The position numbers were made by a program, and so were the translations under genes. Positions 1 through 11,005 of a stretch of 64,000 bases of DNA are shown piece by piece. The notes beneath the pieces were generated by a model. It was not told the DNA's origin and searched no databases. It worked only from the letters and a program-made list of their open reading frames with translations. Where the stretch lies: the NCBI GenBank assembly GCA_022570795.1, contig JAKUDP010000028.1, positions 620,001-684,000 on the forward strand. The letters are read 5' to 3'. Numbering within the stretch: position 1 is the first letter of the stretch; each line of letters starts with the position of its first letter. The stretch comes from Sphaerulina vaccinii. Lineage: Eukaryota; Ascomycota; Dothideomycetes; Mycosphaerellales; Mycosphaerellaceae.

Positions 1-1145
1 GGCCGCAAGATGCTAGTGGTCGCAGAGCCAGTCACTCTGATACGTTAATGACTGGGCCTGAGCATGCGCCTGGAAGCAATCCTGCTGCTTCGCGGCAGAG
101 CTTTAGGCCAGACACTAGCCAGCCTCCACTTCCGATGGCTGCTGGAGCAGTGCCCATGTCGCCGCAAGATCCCAATAGGTTCAATATGCCAATACAGCAG
201 CAGTTCCAACAGCAACAGCAACAGCAGCAACAACAGCATGATTTTGTATTGCCACCTCCTCCACCGGGACCACCGCCCAATGATGGCAATCGACCGACAG
301 GCTATCAGCCTCCACCCCCAGGCTCACTGCAGATGCCACAAGGTGCTATAGATCCAGATCCTTCGAGATTAGTGTCTGGACAACCGCAAGCGCCTGACCA
401 GTACCGCAACGATACCGCAAACGCTGCGACAGCTGCAGGAATGATGGGCGGAGCGGCTGCAGCAGGAGGCCTTGCGACACAGTCGCTGTCGCCAACAAGA
501 CAACAACACGCGCGAACAGATTCGAGAACAAGATTCCAGGGTCGTAGAGGCAGCACCACTTCAGGCGGCCTATCCGGGGCCAGCGCTTTACAGGGCGTCG
601 AAAGTCCACCAGTCAGTCTCAAGATGAAAATGCATCCAGATGGCCAACACGTCACACTCCGACGCTTGAACGAAGAAGAAGCCGCAGCTGAACGTGCAGC
701 TCGAAGACGAGAAAGAAGATCCCGACGAGCTTCTAGTCTGAGCAGTGCCGAAGAAGGTCCATCAAGATACAGAAGGAACAACAACGGCATGATGAGAGAC
801 TCTAGTCAACAGCCCATCACAAATGTCCCTATTCCGCCTCCAGCAATGTCGAACTCGGCGATAGGAAGTGGAAGTCATCGACCTCCTTCAGAGCTCAATC
901 TACCTTCTCCACCAGTGCATCAACGCCTACCGCAAACTTCAGATATGTCGCCTTCAGGAATTCCAGCTGCATCCGGGAGTGGATTAGTGGGAAGTCCTGG
1001 TACAGTAGGAGGAGGAGGTGGAACGGATCTTGGTACTGGGACTGATGTCAGTGCTTTTGACAATAATCGCAAACGAAGGCGAGCAGAAAGGGCGAGGCGA
1101 CTGGAAGCTTCGCAGAGAGGCACCAGTAGAGTGGAATTCTCCTGA
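1..1145 (+). CDS. Q/P-rich low-complexity protein, C-terminal part (5' end outside window)
   Basis: The frame is open from the left edge through an internal ATG at 48 to a TGA at 1143-1145, so this is the 3' end of a longer gene. The visible part, about 380 residues, begins with polar sequence, then a glutamine run, then proline-rich stretches, a Gly/Ala patch, and a charged segment containing LKMKMHPDGQHVTLRRLNEE followed by Arg/Glu-rich sequence. It ends in a basic tail. I do not recognise a catalytic domain. The mix of proline-rich, glycine-rich and basic segments resembles uncharacterised fungal proteins. It converges on the next gene, with 242 bp between stop codons. Confidence 0.75.
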   Translation, partial: PQDASGRRASHSDTLMTGPEHAPGSNPAASRQSFRPDTSQPPLPMAAGAVPMSPQDPNRFNMPIQQQFQQQQQQQQQQHDFVLPPPPPGPPPNDGNRPTGYQPPPPGSLQMPQGAIDPDPSRLVSGQPQAPDQYRNDTANAATAAGMMGGAAAAGGLATQSLSPTRQQHARTDSRTRFQGRRGSTTSGGLSGASALQGVESPPVSLKMKMHPDGQHVTLRRLNEEEAAAERAARRRERRSRRASSLSSAEEGPSRYRRNNNGMMRDSSQQPITNVPIPPPAMSNSAIGSGSHRPPSELNLPSPPVHQRLPQTSDMSPSGIPAASGSGLVGSPGTVGGGGGTDLGTGTDVSAFDNNRKRRRAERARRLEASQRGTSRVEFS

Positions 1146-1387
1146 GCAGAGCACACAAGCTCGTAATTAATGAGATGCATGCATGTTTGGATTCAGCGAG
1201 CGTTGATTGGCGTTTCGAAACCACCCAGCCAGAAGGTGGTTCTTGTATATGGCATTATGAGATATGCCAGTCTTGATGAATTGATGTAAAAAGTTCTGCT
1301 TGATCACGCTGTGTCAATGCAGATGAAGGGATAGAAGGGATAGCAGTAGGTGTATAGATTCTGCATAAACTGCCTGATCAGCGAATC

Positions 1388-4303
1388 TTAGGTGCCTGAC
1401 GTTGTCCCAAACGCCTTGTTTCGCGCATTCATTTGCCTCTGTCTCCTCGTCTGCCGCTCTAAAGCAGCGGCTCCTTGTACAGCCTTGTTCTTGTTCATTC
1501 CCATAGCTTTACGGATCACATCACGATCCGGATCCAGAGGAGTTACTTGTGCCGGCATGGAACTGACAGAAGGAGCCGTGGCCTCGGTCAAATCCTGCCA
1601 TGTCTGTACGCGGACTGCAGCTGCGGGAGGAGAGACCGTAGCTTGTGATGGACTTGGTTGCGCGGAGTCCGTTTCCAGTGAGGGAGCAGTAGAGGACGAG
1701 AAGATGCGAGGGGACTCTTCTGCCAGAGTTATATTGCCATCGTATGCACGTGTCGAAGTCACTATGTCCTGTGCTTTGAGGATGTGAGAAGGTAGCGTAG
1801 GTCTGTGCTCGTAGCTATCGTCTGTGATTGTAATGTCAGGAATGTTAGGAGTCGAGCTTCTTCGAGTGGACCTAGGCGCAGGTGTGGCTGAATCTGCTAG
1901 CGCGTCTTGGGAAGTCCGGTCAACATGTTCGGACATTTTCGTGGCTACGTCCACATCCAGCACTTCTGCTTGTTCTGCGTGATCGCCACTGTCGTGTCCG
2001 AAGTGCCGTCGGAGTGCTGCAAAGTCAGCGTCAATGCTTTGGCGATGCGCCATGCGTGTCGCTGGCGATGGTATGAAGTCGAGTGTGGGCACATTCTGCT
2101 GCGTAGCGAAGTCGCGACGCACAGCAGGAACATGGTCTGCAGATCCGTATGTGCTTGACGTCTCAGTTGTCCGCATGATTCCGAGTGCCGGGCCCGCAGC
2201 TTCATTGATATGGTGGAGCAGGTCCGTCACATCTTGACTGTGGTCGCATAGCGATTCAGCGCCATCAGATGCGACCTGACCTCCAGCGGCTGCTGCTTGA
2301 AGAGCATCAGCTACTTGCCACAATTCTCGCGAGAGGCGCTGTAGTGCAGCAACCGTCGGTGTGCCCTTTCTGAGATTCATGACCACCCGTTCAAGTCGTC
2401 CTCCACGCTCGAGGACTACCGCGTCAAGACCTTCTCCAAGATCTGAGGATATGACCAGGCTATCGACATCCACATGGCTGCCGAGGTAGTCGCTGTCACC
2501 AGCGTTGTCCATTGATTCGGAGGACAAAGCCTCGGATTGGAAACGTACTCCTTTGCTTTGCCCGATACCAACTCTCTCGAAGCTAGGCATCTCTAGTTCG
2601 GATAAGCTTTCAGGAGTGGGATTGGTGGCTGTTGTAGTCGCGATAGATGAATGCTCTTCCAGCATGGATGGCATTGGGGTGTCACTCTTGCTATATCCAA
2701 CAGTCTCCGGGTTCGCCGGACCGACAAAGGAATTCCTAGATTGTACATTACGTTGTGTCGAAGCGAAAGGATGTTGAGACGATACTGTAGGGGCTGTCTC
2801 GCGTCTTCGTATACTATACAGACTCGTCAGCAAGTTGGTCGCATCGAATCGGTGTGGCAACAGCATTTACCTAAGCTCAGCTAGACAGTCTGGACATGCG
2901 TCAGTCTTTTTGACTCCCGAGTATCGCGAAAAGTTGTGTACAATATAAGGGCTCGTTGCCTCCACCTGGCGAGGCTCTTCCAGCCCAGCAGGAACGTATT
3001 GGCCACCACGACCCTTGTCGTAGAGATCTTTAGTGCCTTGAAAGGATTTGCGACCGTGGCGCACACAGGAGTCTCGTCGACCATGTAAGTGAGAGAAAGG
3101 TCCTAGCGCTGCTTGAGCGATAGGTTCCTCGTGCTTTGGCCAGTCTGTTGCATTTACTGAGTAGTCTCGCAGAGCAGAGGGCACATTGGCTGGCTTTGTA
3201 CCGTCTCGAGCAGCCTCTTCTGCAGTGTCGAGTGTGACATCGGGAGCATCGGCGGGCTCGCTTACTGATCGAGCAGCACTTTCCTCAGCAGGTGATTTTA
3301 CTATCGGTATCGTCCTCTGAGGCAATGGCGAGTGCAGCTCTGCGTCGTCGACTGGTATCGACTGGTACAATGGTGTTTCTGGAGACTCTGGCCGTAGCGT
3401 TCCACCTTTTCCTGATCTTCGTGTGAATCGCCTGACGTGCAGTGGAAAGACGAGTGGCACATGCTCACCGCTGGCCTTGGAGTGGTCAAGACCCGTCTTA
3501 GATGAGCTTTCCGGCTTCGCTTTCGTTTCAAATGCTTTGATACGATCTGCCACTTTCACAGATTTCAGTTTGCCGATCTCCGCAACTTTGTCCGCACTGC
3601 CGTCAACCTGCGCTTCAATCTCGATTTGACGCGCGCCCGACCAGTCTTGGTCCTCAATAAAACAGTTGTTGCGGTAGATTGCAAACTGGGAGCCACATCC
3701 TCTTCCTCTGCTTGATCGATCGGTGCTTGATCTGTCGACACTGTAACATCCTCTGCCCGCGCTGTAGGCAATCTTTCGAGAGACGAGATATCTGCGTAGA
3801 ATTGGCCTCCACTCTGCGGACACAGGTTGCCTGCTGTCTCTCGCGTCTTCATGTAAATGCTGCCAGGAGGAGTATCCTCCAACGTCTCCCAAGTGCTCAC
3901 TGTATTCAGAGTATTCATCGTCACCATCGAAGATTTCCGGGAGAATGGAAGCACATGGACGCCCATCGGATCTAGTTCTGGGGCTGGCTCGCGGACTGTG
4001 ACTGGGCGCGAATCCGGTTCTGGCTTTGCCTCTGCTTCTAGCTGTGCTGTACTCGGTAAATCGAGAACAGAGCCATGTGGGTAGAGACTTCTCAGCGACC
4101 CTGGCACAGACTGTTTCCTCGAGAACGCCCGAGTGACTTTGGTCTCGGTACTGTCTATGCTTTGCACCTCTGCATCGTTCGGCTTCTTGCGTCGAGTAAA
4201 GATCAGTCGCGATCGGAATCGCTGCAGTCGTAGGCGCTGTTGAAGAACGTCAGTCACGGGTAACAAGCTCGCGATGCTTCCACCATACCGTCTTCTCGCC
4301 CAT
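1388..4303 (-). CDS. unrecognised conserved-looking multi-exon protein with a frame change
   Basis: Start ATG at 4303 opens a 15-nt exon (MGEKT). A 52-bp intron (4288-4237, branch CTGAC) leads into RLRLQRFRSRL. A second intron (2870-2814, 57 bp, GTAAAT...TGCTGACG...TATAG) removes a TAA, so CPDCLAEL is joined to SIRRRE. Between about 3565 and 3720 the coding frame shifts once. Weak-donor introns of 56 or 89 bp ending at a GCGCAG acceptor would restore it, but neither is convincing, so an indel or assembly error is possible. The last exon ends in TAA at 1388. The product (about 900 residues) is Ser/Pro/Glu-rich, with a CPDC motif and a segment VVLERGGRLERVV. No enzymatic domain is recognised. 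I infer a fungal-specific scaffold-type protein. Confidence 0.6.
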
Positions 4304-4673
4304 GGCCGGCACAGAGCAGTCGTAAAGTGCGCGAGGTTGCGCTGTCCGATCGTGTGGAAGAGGTAGGGTCGGCCACAGCCTCTGCGTTGGCTGGCATTTA
4401 CTTAGATATACATTAATAGTGAGATATACGAATGTGTGCGAGCACAATGCCGGATAGATGTGACGTGTAGGAGATGTACCACCGCGCGACGCTCTGGTAG
4501 GTCGAAGGTGCAAATACATGAGTAAGTCGCCGAGGTAAGTGCTCATGCAGCAGGCAGAGAGGAAGGCACAGCAATCTGGAGTGCAGTCGCGGTTGATACT
4601 AGATCTTGCCTTGGGTGCAGTCAAGGCCTCGAATGCAGTTCAATGGTATACAGTATGTACATTCATAACAACT
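4304..4673. other. intergenic, nothing recognised
   Basis: This 370-bp gap lies upstream of the unrecognised minus-strand gene and downstream of the ATP16 stop codon. It should hold the promoter of the former and the 3' UTR of the latter. I see no RNA gene or repeat. Confidence 0.5.
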
Positions 4674-5546
4674 CTACTTGAGTTGAGCCTGCAGAGTCTC
4701 GAGAACCTGGATTTGTGTTAGCAATTATGGGCTGTGGCATAGATGCACTGCTCAACATACCTCCAGCTCAATCTTGGCCTCAGCGATATCCTGCTCACTG
4801 CCACCACCGCTGGCAATCTTTTGTGCCTCTGCGATCTGGTTCCTCACGGCCTAGGCATGATTAGGATGTTTTGGTCTTTTCACGTCGTCGCCGACACACT
4901 TACCTCTGCGCTGAAGTCTTCGAGTGGGTAACCCTCCACTGCGTTGATGCTCAATACTGAGTTAGGCTGCACAGTTGCGAAGCCGCCAGATACTGTATCG
5001 CCATTTTCGTTAGCCATTTCTCGGGCAAGCACTCCAGAAAGGGCTGCACTATCTTCTCCTCTCAGTCCACCATCTTTCTTGATCACGTACAGAAGAATTG
5101 CTTGCTTCCTCCCTGCTCTTCAATGACCTCCACAAGGCCTGGCTTCAGCTGCTCAATCGATGGGACGTGGCTGGCGAGGACACCCATTTCTCCAGACTCG
5201 GCGGGAATGTTGACTTGCACGCTGCAATCTCGTCAGTGGTCATGGTCTTGCCCTTCCTAGCCAGCCATGCGGCGGAGGAGGACATACACATCCTTGGACT
5301 TGTAGATTGCCTGCGCATCGCGGTTAGCCTCTATCCTACGCCAGCTATTCCGGCATTCTATCGCATGCGCTCCGCAACCGTTCAATCCACACTCCCTGCG
5401 CAAAGACATACCTGGTGAGGCAGAGCCAGAGTCAACTGGATCTTGTCGGACGCGACATCGGCATATCCACGTCGGAGGGCAGGCGCAGCGCGGAACGCAG
5501 AAGGAGCGACCTTGAGAGCGCTTCGGGCGACTCGGAGGGAGTTCAT
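4674..5546 (-). CDS. ATP16: mitochondrial F1-ATP synthase subunit delta
   Basis: This is the central-stalk subunit of F1-ATPase in the mitochondrial matrix; it couples proton flow through the c-ring to ATP synthesis. I assembled six exons: 5546-5412, 5310-5288, 5221-5091, 4992-4904, 4850-4761 and 4706-4674, giving 501 nt and 166 residues, the usual length. The N-terminus is a basic mitochondrial presequence (MNSLRVARSALKVAPSAF). Family landmarks follow in order: IYKSKDV, QVNIPAESGEMGVLASHVPS, FFLSGGFATVQPNSVLSINA, VEGYPLEDFSAE, then the C-terminal helical pair ending VLETLQAQLK. All introns have GT...AG ends and most have clear CTGAC or CTAAC branch sites. Every splice junction restores the conserved family sequence. 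Confidence 0.96.
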
Positions 5547-6053
5547 GGTGGATGTGTGCGAGGTGGACTGTCGGGGTGGTGTCGGAAGTGTCGATGTTCA
5601 ATGTTCATCAAGCTCCTCTCGAACTAGTCGGGTAATGCCGTTTGCCAAGTCCGGCGTCCATACCGCAGTATCGAGTGACTTCAACTTCTGTCTACATGTA
5701 TATATGCTACTGCTAGTGGTAGCAATTAAGAGAGTCAGTCGCCCTCTCGAAAATTGTACTACACTTGTGGGTGTGATGGATGGTCTAGAGACCATAGCAC
5801 TCTTGTAGATTGTCTATAGAAACCAAAGAAGAGAACAGAGTTGGACAGCCAGCATGGTGATCCATGCGCAACTCTCTGAGGCTGATATTGATTGAGCGTT
5901 GATGATTGCCCTTATCACTTTGCTAAAGGTGTCGGTATGCGCTCGTGACTGTCTATTTTTCTGTCCTGCGATTCTTGCTGCTGTACGTACCTCTCACTAC
6001 ACATTCAATAGTGGAGACGGCGGCCCGCTCAGGCTGCATCTTGAACTATCATC
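5547..6053. promoter_or_regulatory. divergent promoter region ATP16 / VPS5
   Basis: About 500 bp separates two divergent start codons, so both promoters must lie here. I see no clear TATA box, tRNA or repeat. The assignment rests on gene geometry only. Confidence 0.55.
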
Positions 6054-8100
6054 ATGGCGACGCTCGCTGTTGACGACCCGTGGGCAACAATGGATGAAGG
6101 AAGCTCTCCGTGGGATGGTCAGTCTTTCTCTTGCTACCTAGCGATGTATACAGAACACAGAACATACCTTACTTATGGATATGCTAACAGATCTCGTCCA
6201 CAGACGTGCCTTCGCGCTCGCATTCGAACCACAACCTGGTCCAGCAGGGCGAAGACGAAGAAATAGCAGCGGCGACAACGACGACAGCAGCGACAGTGAC
6301 AGCAGAGCCGAGCACACCATCTGGACTGTCCAAATCGACTCCCAACATCGCAACAGGCGTCAGACCCGCACCATCCAAAACCCGGAGAGGCCGCGGCGGC
6401 CATGCCACCCTCGCGCAATCAACAACGCTACAAAGCCTCGACGATGACTCCATGGGACCATTGGGACCGCTAGGCATCGAGCCAGTAGATGAGCCCATTG
6501 CACCTGCTCCACCTGTGAAAGAGCTGGCATCGAGGGCGAGGAATGCGGCAGGTTCGCGACCATCTACAGCAGCGTCAGATGAGGATCGTGGCTCTATGAA
6601 CGGTGGGCCTCGTGTGCCTCCTCCAGTAGAACCTGCGGCATTCGGAGGACGTCAACGATCTGCCCAGCCCTCACAACCCGTGGAGCAAGCTGCAAAGCCA
6701 ACCTTCCATATCGTGGTGGGTGATCCGCACAATGTTGGTGGAGCAGCTAGCAGTCATACCGCCTACAATGTTATCACGAACACCACCTCGAAAGCATACT
6801 TGAACCCCAACTTTACAGTGACTCGACGATATCGGGACTTCCTATGGCTATATGAAAGACTGCACGACAACAATCCTGGAGTCGTAGTGCCTCCACCACC
6901 AGAGAAGCAGGCCATGGGACGTTTCGACCTAAATTTCATCGAATCGCGAAGGCAAGCTCTGGAGCGAATGGTCAACAAGATTGCATCACATCCTATTCTG
7001 CAGATGGACGGCGACCTTAAGACCTTCCTCGAATCCGAACAGTTCAGCGTGGCGATCAAGCACTCAGGCAAAGACCCTCTCCTTGGTGGTAGCGAATCGA
7101 AAGGAATCATGTCAAGTATTGGACTAGGTGGCAGCTCGGGCGGCAAATTCGTTGAGCACGATGATTGGTTTCACGATCGTCGCATATACCTTGATGCGCT
7201 GGAGAATCAACTGAAGGCGCTCCAGAAGAGCACTGATACAGTCGTCGCACAACGCAAAGGCCTTGCAGAATCATGCGCAGATCTTAGTCTCTCGCTACAC
7301 AATCTCGCTGCTGTGGAACTCTCGCCGAGCCTTAGTGGGCCTCTGGATTCACTTGGAGATCTTCAGCTGCGGATACAAGAGCTCTACCAACGACAAGCCA
7401 TGCAGGATGTCCTTACGCTGGGTATTGTGATTGACGAGTACATTCGCCTCATCGGTTCAGTAAAGAAAGCCTTTGAGCAACGGCAGAAAGCATTCCACTC
7501 CTGGCACTCGGCAGATGCGAAGCTGACAGATATTAAGAAGCAACAAGAAAAGCTACTACGAGCTGGTCGAACGCAACAGGATAGACTTGGGCAGATGCAG
7601 GCTGATGTTGCGGACCAAGAGCGACGAGTCCATGCTACACGGTTGTTGTTCGAGGACATGGGTCGCTTGATGAGGACTGAGCTGGATCGCTTCGAGCGTG
7701 AGAAGGTGGAAGACTTCAAGAGTGGCGTTGAGACGTTCTTGGAAAGTGCCATTGAGGCACAGAAAGAAGTGAGGTTTGCTAGACTATGGGCAGAGAGAGG
7801 ACTGCTTGCTAACTCATGCTTGTACAGCTTATCGAACTATGGGAAACATACCTACTTCAGCTTGACAGCGACGAGGATGGTCCACCACTGATGCCAGCAG
7901 GCGTAGTCGCAGATCCGGACGCCAAATCTGAAGCTCAATTGCGGAGGGAGGCGAACAAGGCTCAGCTCGATGCTGAGAACGCCGACAGCACTGATGACGA
8001 GCCCCGAATCTCAGGAACTACTGCTCGAGACAGCGATGACTTGCACCGTGAAAGTGACGATACTGTACACGACGCTCGTGCTAGAGAGGATGGAGAATGA
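6054..8100 (+). CDS. VPS5: retromer sorting nexin Vps5 (PX-BAR)
   Basis: A retromer SNX-BAR subunit that binds PI3P on endosomes and drives tubulation for endosome-to-Golgi retrieval of receptors. Three exons: 6054-6117, 6204-7768 and 7828-8100 (633 residues). Intron 2 has a GCTAAC branch site, and its removal joins EAQKE to LIELWETYLL, a typical Vps5 stretch. Residues 1-185 are low-complexity and Ser/Pro/Thr-rich. A PX domain spans about 186-303, with the phosphoinositide-binding RRYRDFLWLYERL (229-241) and the Arg-containing ESRRQALERMV helix (from 268). A C-terminal BAR-type coiled coil follows from about 340 to 590, then an acidic tail. Length and domain order match fungal Vps5. Confidence 0.95.
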
Positions 8101-8484
8101 TCTTGCAAGAGCAGCCCCATCAGCATTGGCATTACGAGAAGGATCGCAGCATAGCGTCGTTATTCCAGTGCACGCCAACTTAATGCCAAACATGTCAGCA
8201 TGGACTCCGTTCTCAGAAAGCAAACTGTAATAGCTGGTTGTTCTGTCGGTGTGCAATGAGACTCAACCACCTCCATCAAGTCCGAAGGGTGAGTCAATTA
8301 AACACATCGTTTCTTTCTTGGAACGTCGAAATATTCGTGTTCAGACCAACGCATGGAGAAGCAGCATTTGGTCGAACGGTGACAATATTGTTCCGTAGAT
8401 TCTCTCCTCCATCGAATAACTGCCACAAGAAATGGTGAAAGAAGTCGTCATGGTGCCAGTGCTTATCGAGTAAGTACCTGCCTG
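8101..8484. other. intergenic between convergent genes
   Basis: This 384-bp gap holds the 3' ends of VPS5 and the SET-domain gene. I see no gene or repeat here. Confidence 0.5.
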
Positions 8485-10568
8485 TTAGCTCTCTTCACCA
8501 GCTTCATATACGCATCTCGGACAATGACAATCACCTCCCAGCGCCCCTCTAGCCCACTCCCTCCTCTCCTTAACCGGAAGAGTAACATCACAATAATGAT
8601 TCATAATCTCTTCATCCTTTTTGATACCCGCTTGCGACATAACCCTCTGTTCCCCACTCTTACCTGGAGGAGCCATCCAAGCAACTCTCTCCTGCTTAGC
8701 CCAGAATTTCATCGCACCGCCCCATTCCCAGCTAACATTAGGATCACAGCTATGATTCGCTAAACACCACATAGGATGTACGGCTGAGACTTCTGGGCCT
8801 CGGATTGCTCCACGGCCGGGAACGAGGCCTGAGAGTCGAGCAGAGGCTGTTCCGCGGAATTTGGCATATAGGGTGTTGAAGACCCAGACGTCGTATTGGG
8901 GATTGGCGAAGATGTCTATGTCCATTTTTTCGAGCATGTGGAAGGGTAGACGGATATTGTTTTCGAAGCTGAAGGGTAGAGTACGTTCCGTGATGAGGTC
9001 CGAGTCGAGGTCGCGGTAAGTTGTGGTGTTGGCGTTGGGCGTTGGGGTGAAGTCGCCCCAGATATAGCGGATGTCTAGAAGTTCTAACGGGTGGCATTCT
9101 TGTGTTTCTGCCATGGCTAGGGCTCGAAGGAGTAGTAGCGAGTATAGTGAGTCTGCTGCTTGGGCTGGTGGGACATCCTTTGCGATGGACTCGACGTCTT
9201 TATCACATAGTGCTGGGTGGTAGGAATCTCGGGCGTTTTCGAAACACCAGTCGCTGCAGAAAACCATCTCGCATTCGGCACATACTACTGCTTGCTCCCA
9301 TTCTGCGCTGCCAACCTCGGGAAGATCGCCGCTGCAAGCGTCGCAAAGCGCATCTTGTAATTTGTTGTTTGCAGTGAGGAGGGATGTCTCGTTCAGAATG
9401 ATCTCGCCTGGCTGAATGTCAACCTTGGCAAATACTCCAAGCTGTGTGACGGTGGTTGTCGTATCGCCAGTCAGTGCAGGCAGCTCGACAGCACGGACTT
9501 CGAGCACTTCAGATACATCACGCATCAGCATGTTTATCTGTTCCAATTCGGCAAGTCGATTTGGTTCTCGGTCGTTCCAGGGATATACTTCTCTCCGCAC
9601 AATGCCATGATCAGGCCATTCGCTGGAAGGTGGCAGAGCATCGTCATTGTCGACTGCTAGAGCTTTGGCAACTTCGACAAATATCCGGTGGCGGATATTG
9701 AGCAACTCCTTGTCGTCCTGGTACAAAGAGAGTCCTTGCTGGACATATGAGTAGGCGGTTCGGAAACAGGTGCAAAGTAACAGGCTTCGCGTGAGGAGAC
9801 GGTATCTAGTAAGTCCATTAGCAGAGGCGTAAGCTACGGATCACGGGAAGAACCTACATGATCAGCCGGTAATGCATCTTCAGCCAAAGTGTGATCTCAA
9901 TGTCGAGTGAAGGGTCAAGCTCTGCTGCAACTCCTCCATTCTCGATACCAGCATCGATTGCCTGTCGAATGATCTTAATGCGCTCTTCCAATGGCTGGTT
10001 CTGTATAACAGCTTTGAGAGAATCGCAAGCTTCTTCGTGATATTCTTCGGCGTCGTTGTCCAGCGCATCAGAGAGTAAAAGTGCTTTATATGCCGAACCT
10101 GCTGCGAGATCGGGATACCCAAGTCCAAGGTACTCGATAGCAATGAAGACGTGCACAGGTACACAATATGGACTTTCAGCCACATATCGGAATGCCTTGT
10201 CGAGTCTCACCAGGCGAGCACTCCCTGCGATTGTCTAAGGAAATATCAGCTTTCTTACACTTCTTGCATTCTTTACTTCGATAGCATCAACATACCTCCG
10301 GATATTGCTGGCTTGATCGTAGCGCCAAAAGCAGATGGAGCATGTCTTTGGCTTGGTCCGGAGAGGATTCAGGTTTAGCTATCCCAGCATGCAAAGATTG
10401 TGTAGCGGATCCGTTATGCGCTGCCGCACCTGTTTTCCCATTCGACTTCGATTCGACGACATTAGACTGCTGTGATGAGTTGGCGAAGAGCTTGTAAGAT
10501 GCCAAAGTCTGGTTCAGTCGATTGAGTGCATTGTCAACATTCGCGATTGAAGTTTGATATTCATCCAT
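8485..10568 (-). CDS. SET-domain protein with MYND-like zinc cluster (SMYD/Set5-like)
   Basis: Three exons: 10568-10296, 10234-9858 and 9805-8485 (656 residues). Both introns (61 and 52 bp) have branch sites (CTGAT, CTAAT), and their removal gives one open frame. The N-terminal 320 residues are helical and repeat-like, including a YLGLGYPDLAAGSAYKALLL stretch that looks TPR-like. SET begins near 339 (GVFAKVDIQPGEIIL). A MYND-type Cys/His cluster is inserted at 371-417 (CDAC, CAEC, FCSDWC, HPALC). The SAM-binding NHSCDPN motif is at 567-573 and a post-SET CHCPRC near the end. The family methylates lysines on histones or other proteins. The substrate here is unknown. The split SET with MYND insert matches the SMYD architecture. 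Confidence 0.88.
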
Positions 10569-11005
10569 TCTGAGTGTGTGTCGGTCAAGAGTGGACAAAG
10601 TGAAAGTCGCGATTTGGTGCGTGGTGAGTAACAAATTTTAAGGTGCGAAAGCGAAAAGAGTGGGGCCCGTTTTCGCACGAAGACATTCATTACATGAACA
10701 AGAAAAAGGCGACGGTGAGAGCATAACATACAGCTGCTGGTCTACGAGCAGCGAGCAGCGTACATGTCAAACATTCATGTGAAAATGGTCTCTCATTATA
10801 TGCATGCAAGTCTAAAAGCTTACACATGCCTGGTCATTGTACTGTCTCTCATAACAAAATATGCGCCGCCATTGGCATGCGCTATGCTGCTGTCCATGAT
10901 ACCCTAGGGCTCGAAGGGAACGCCATACAGTGCCTTGCTGAACAATGCTCATACGCCGAAAATGCGAAATGCGGCTCTCCCCAAACCCCTCAACCAGGAT
11001 AGGTG
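10569..11005. other. intergenic upstream of the SET-domain gene
   Basis: A 437-bp gap with the promoter of the SET gene on the left and the 3' end of the sirtuin gene on the right. Nothing else is recognised. Confidence 0.5.

Noticed and set aside
3301..3531. short minus-strand frames inside the unrecognised gene
   Set aside because: Alternative frames of the same exon with no conserved pattern.
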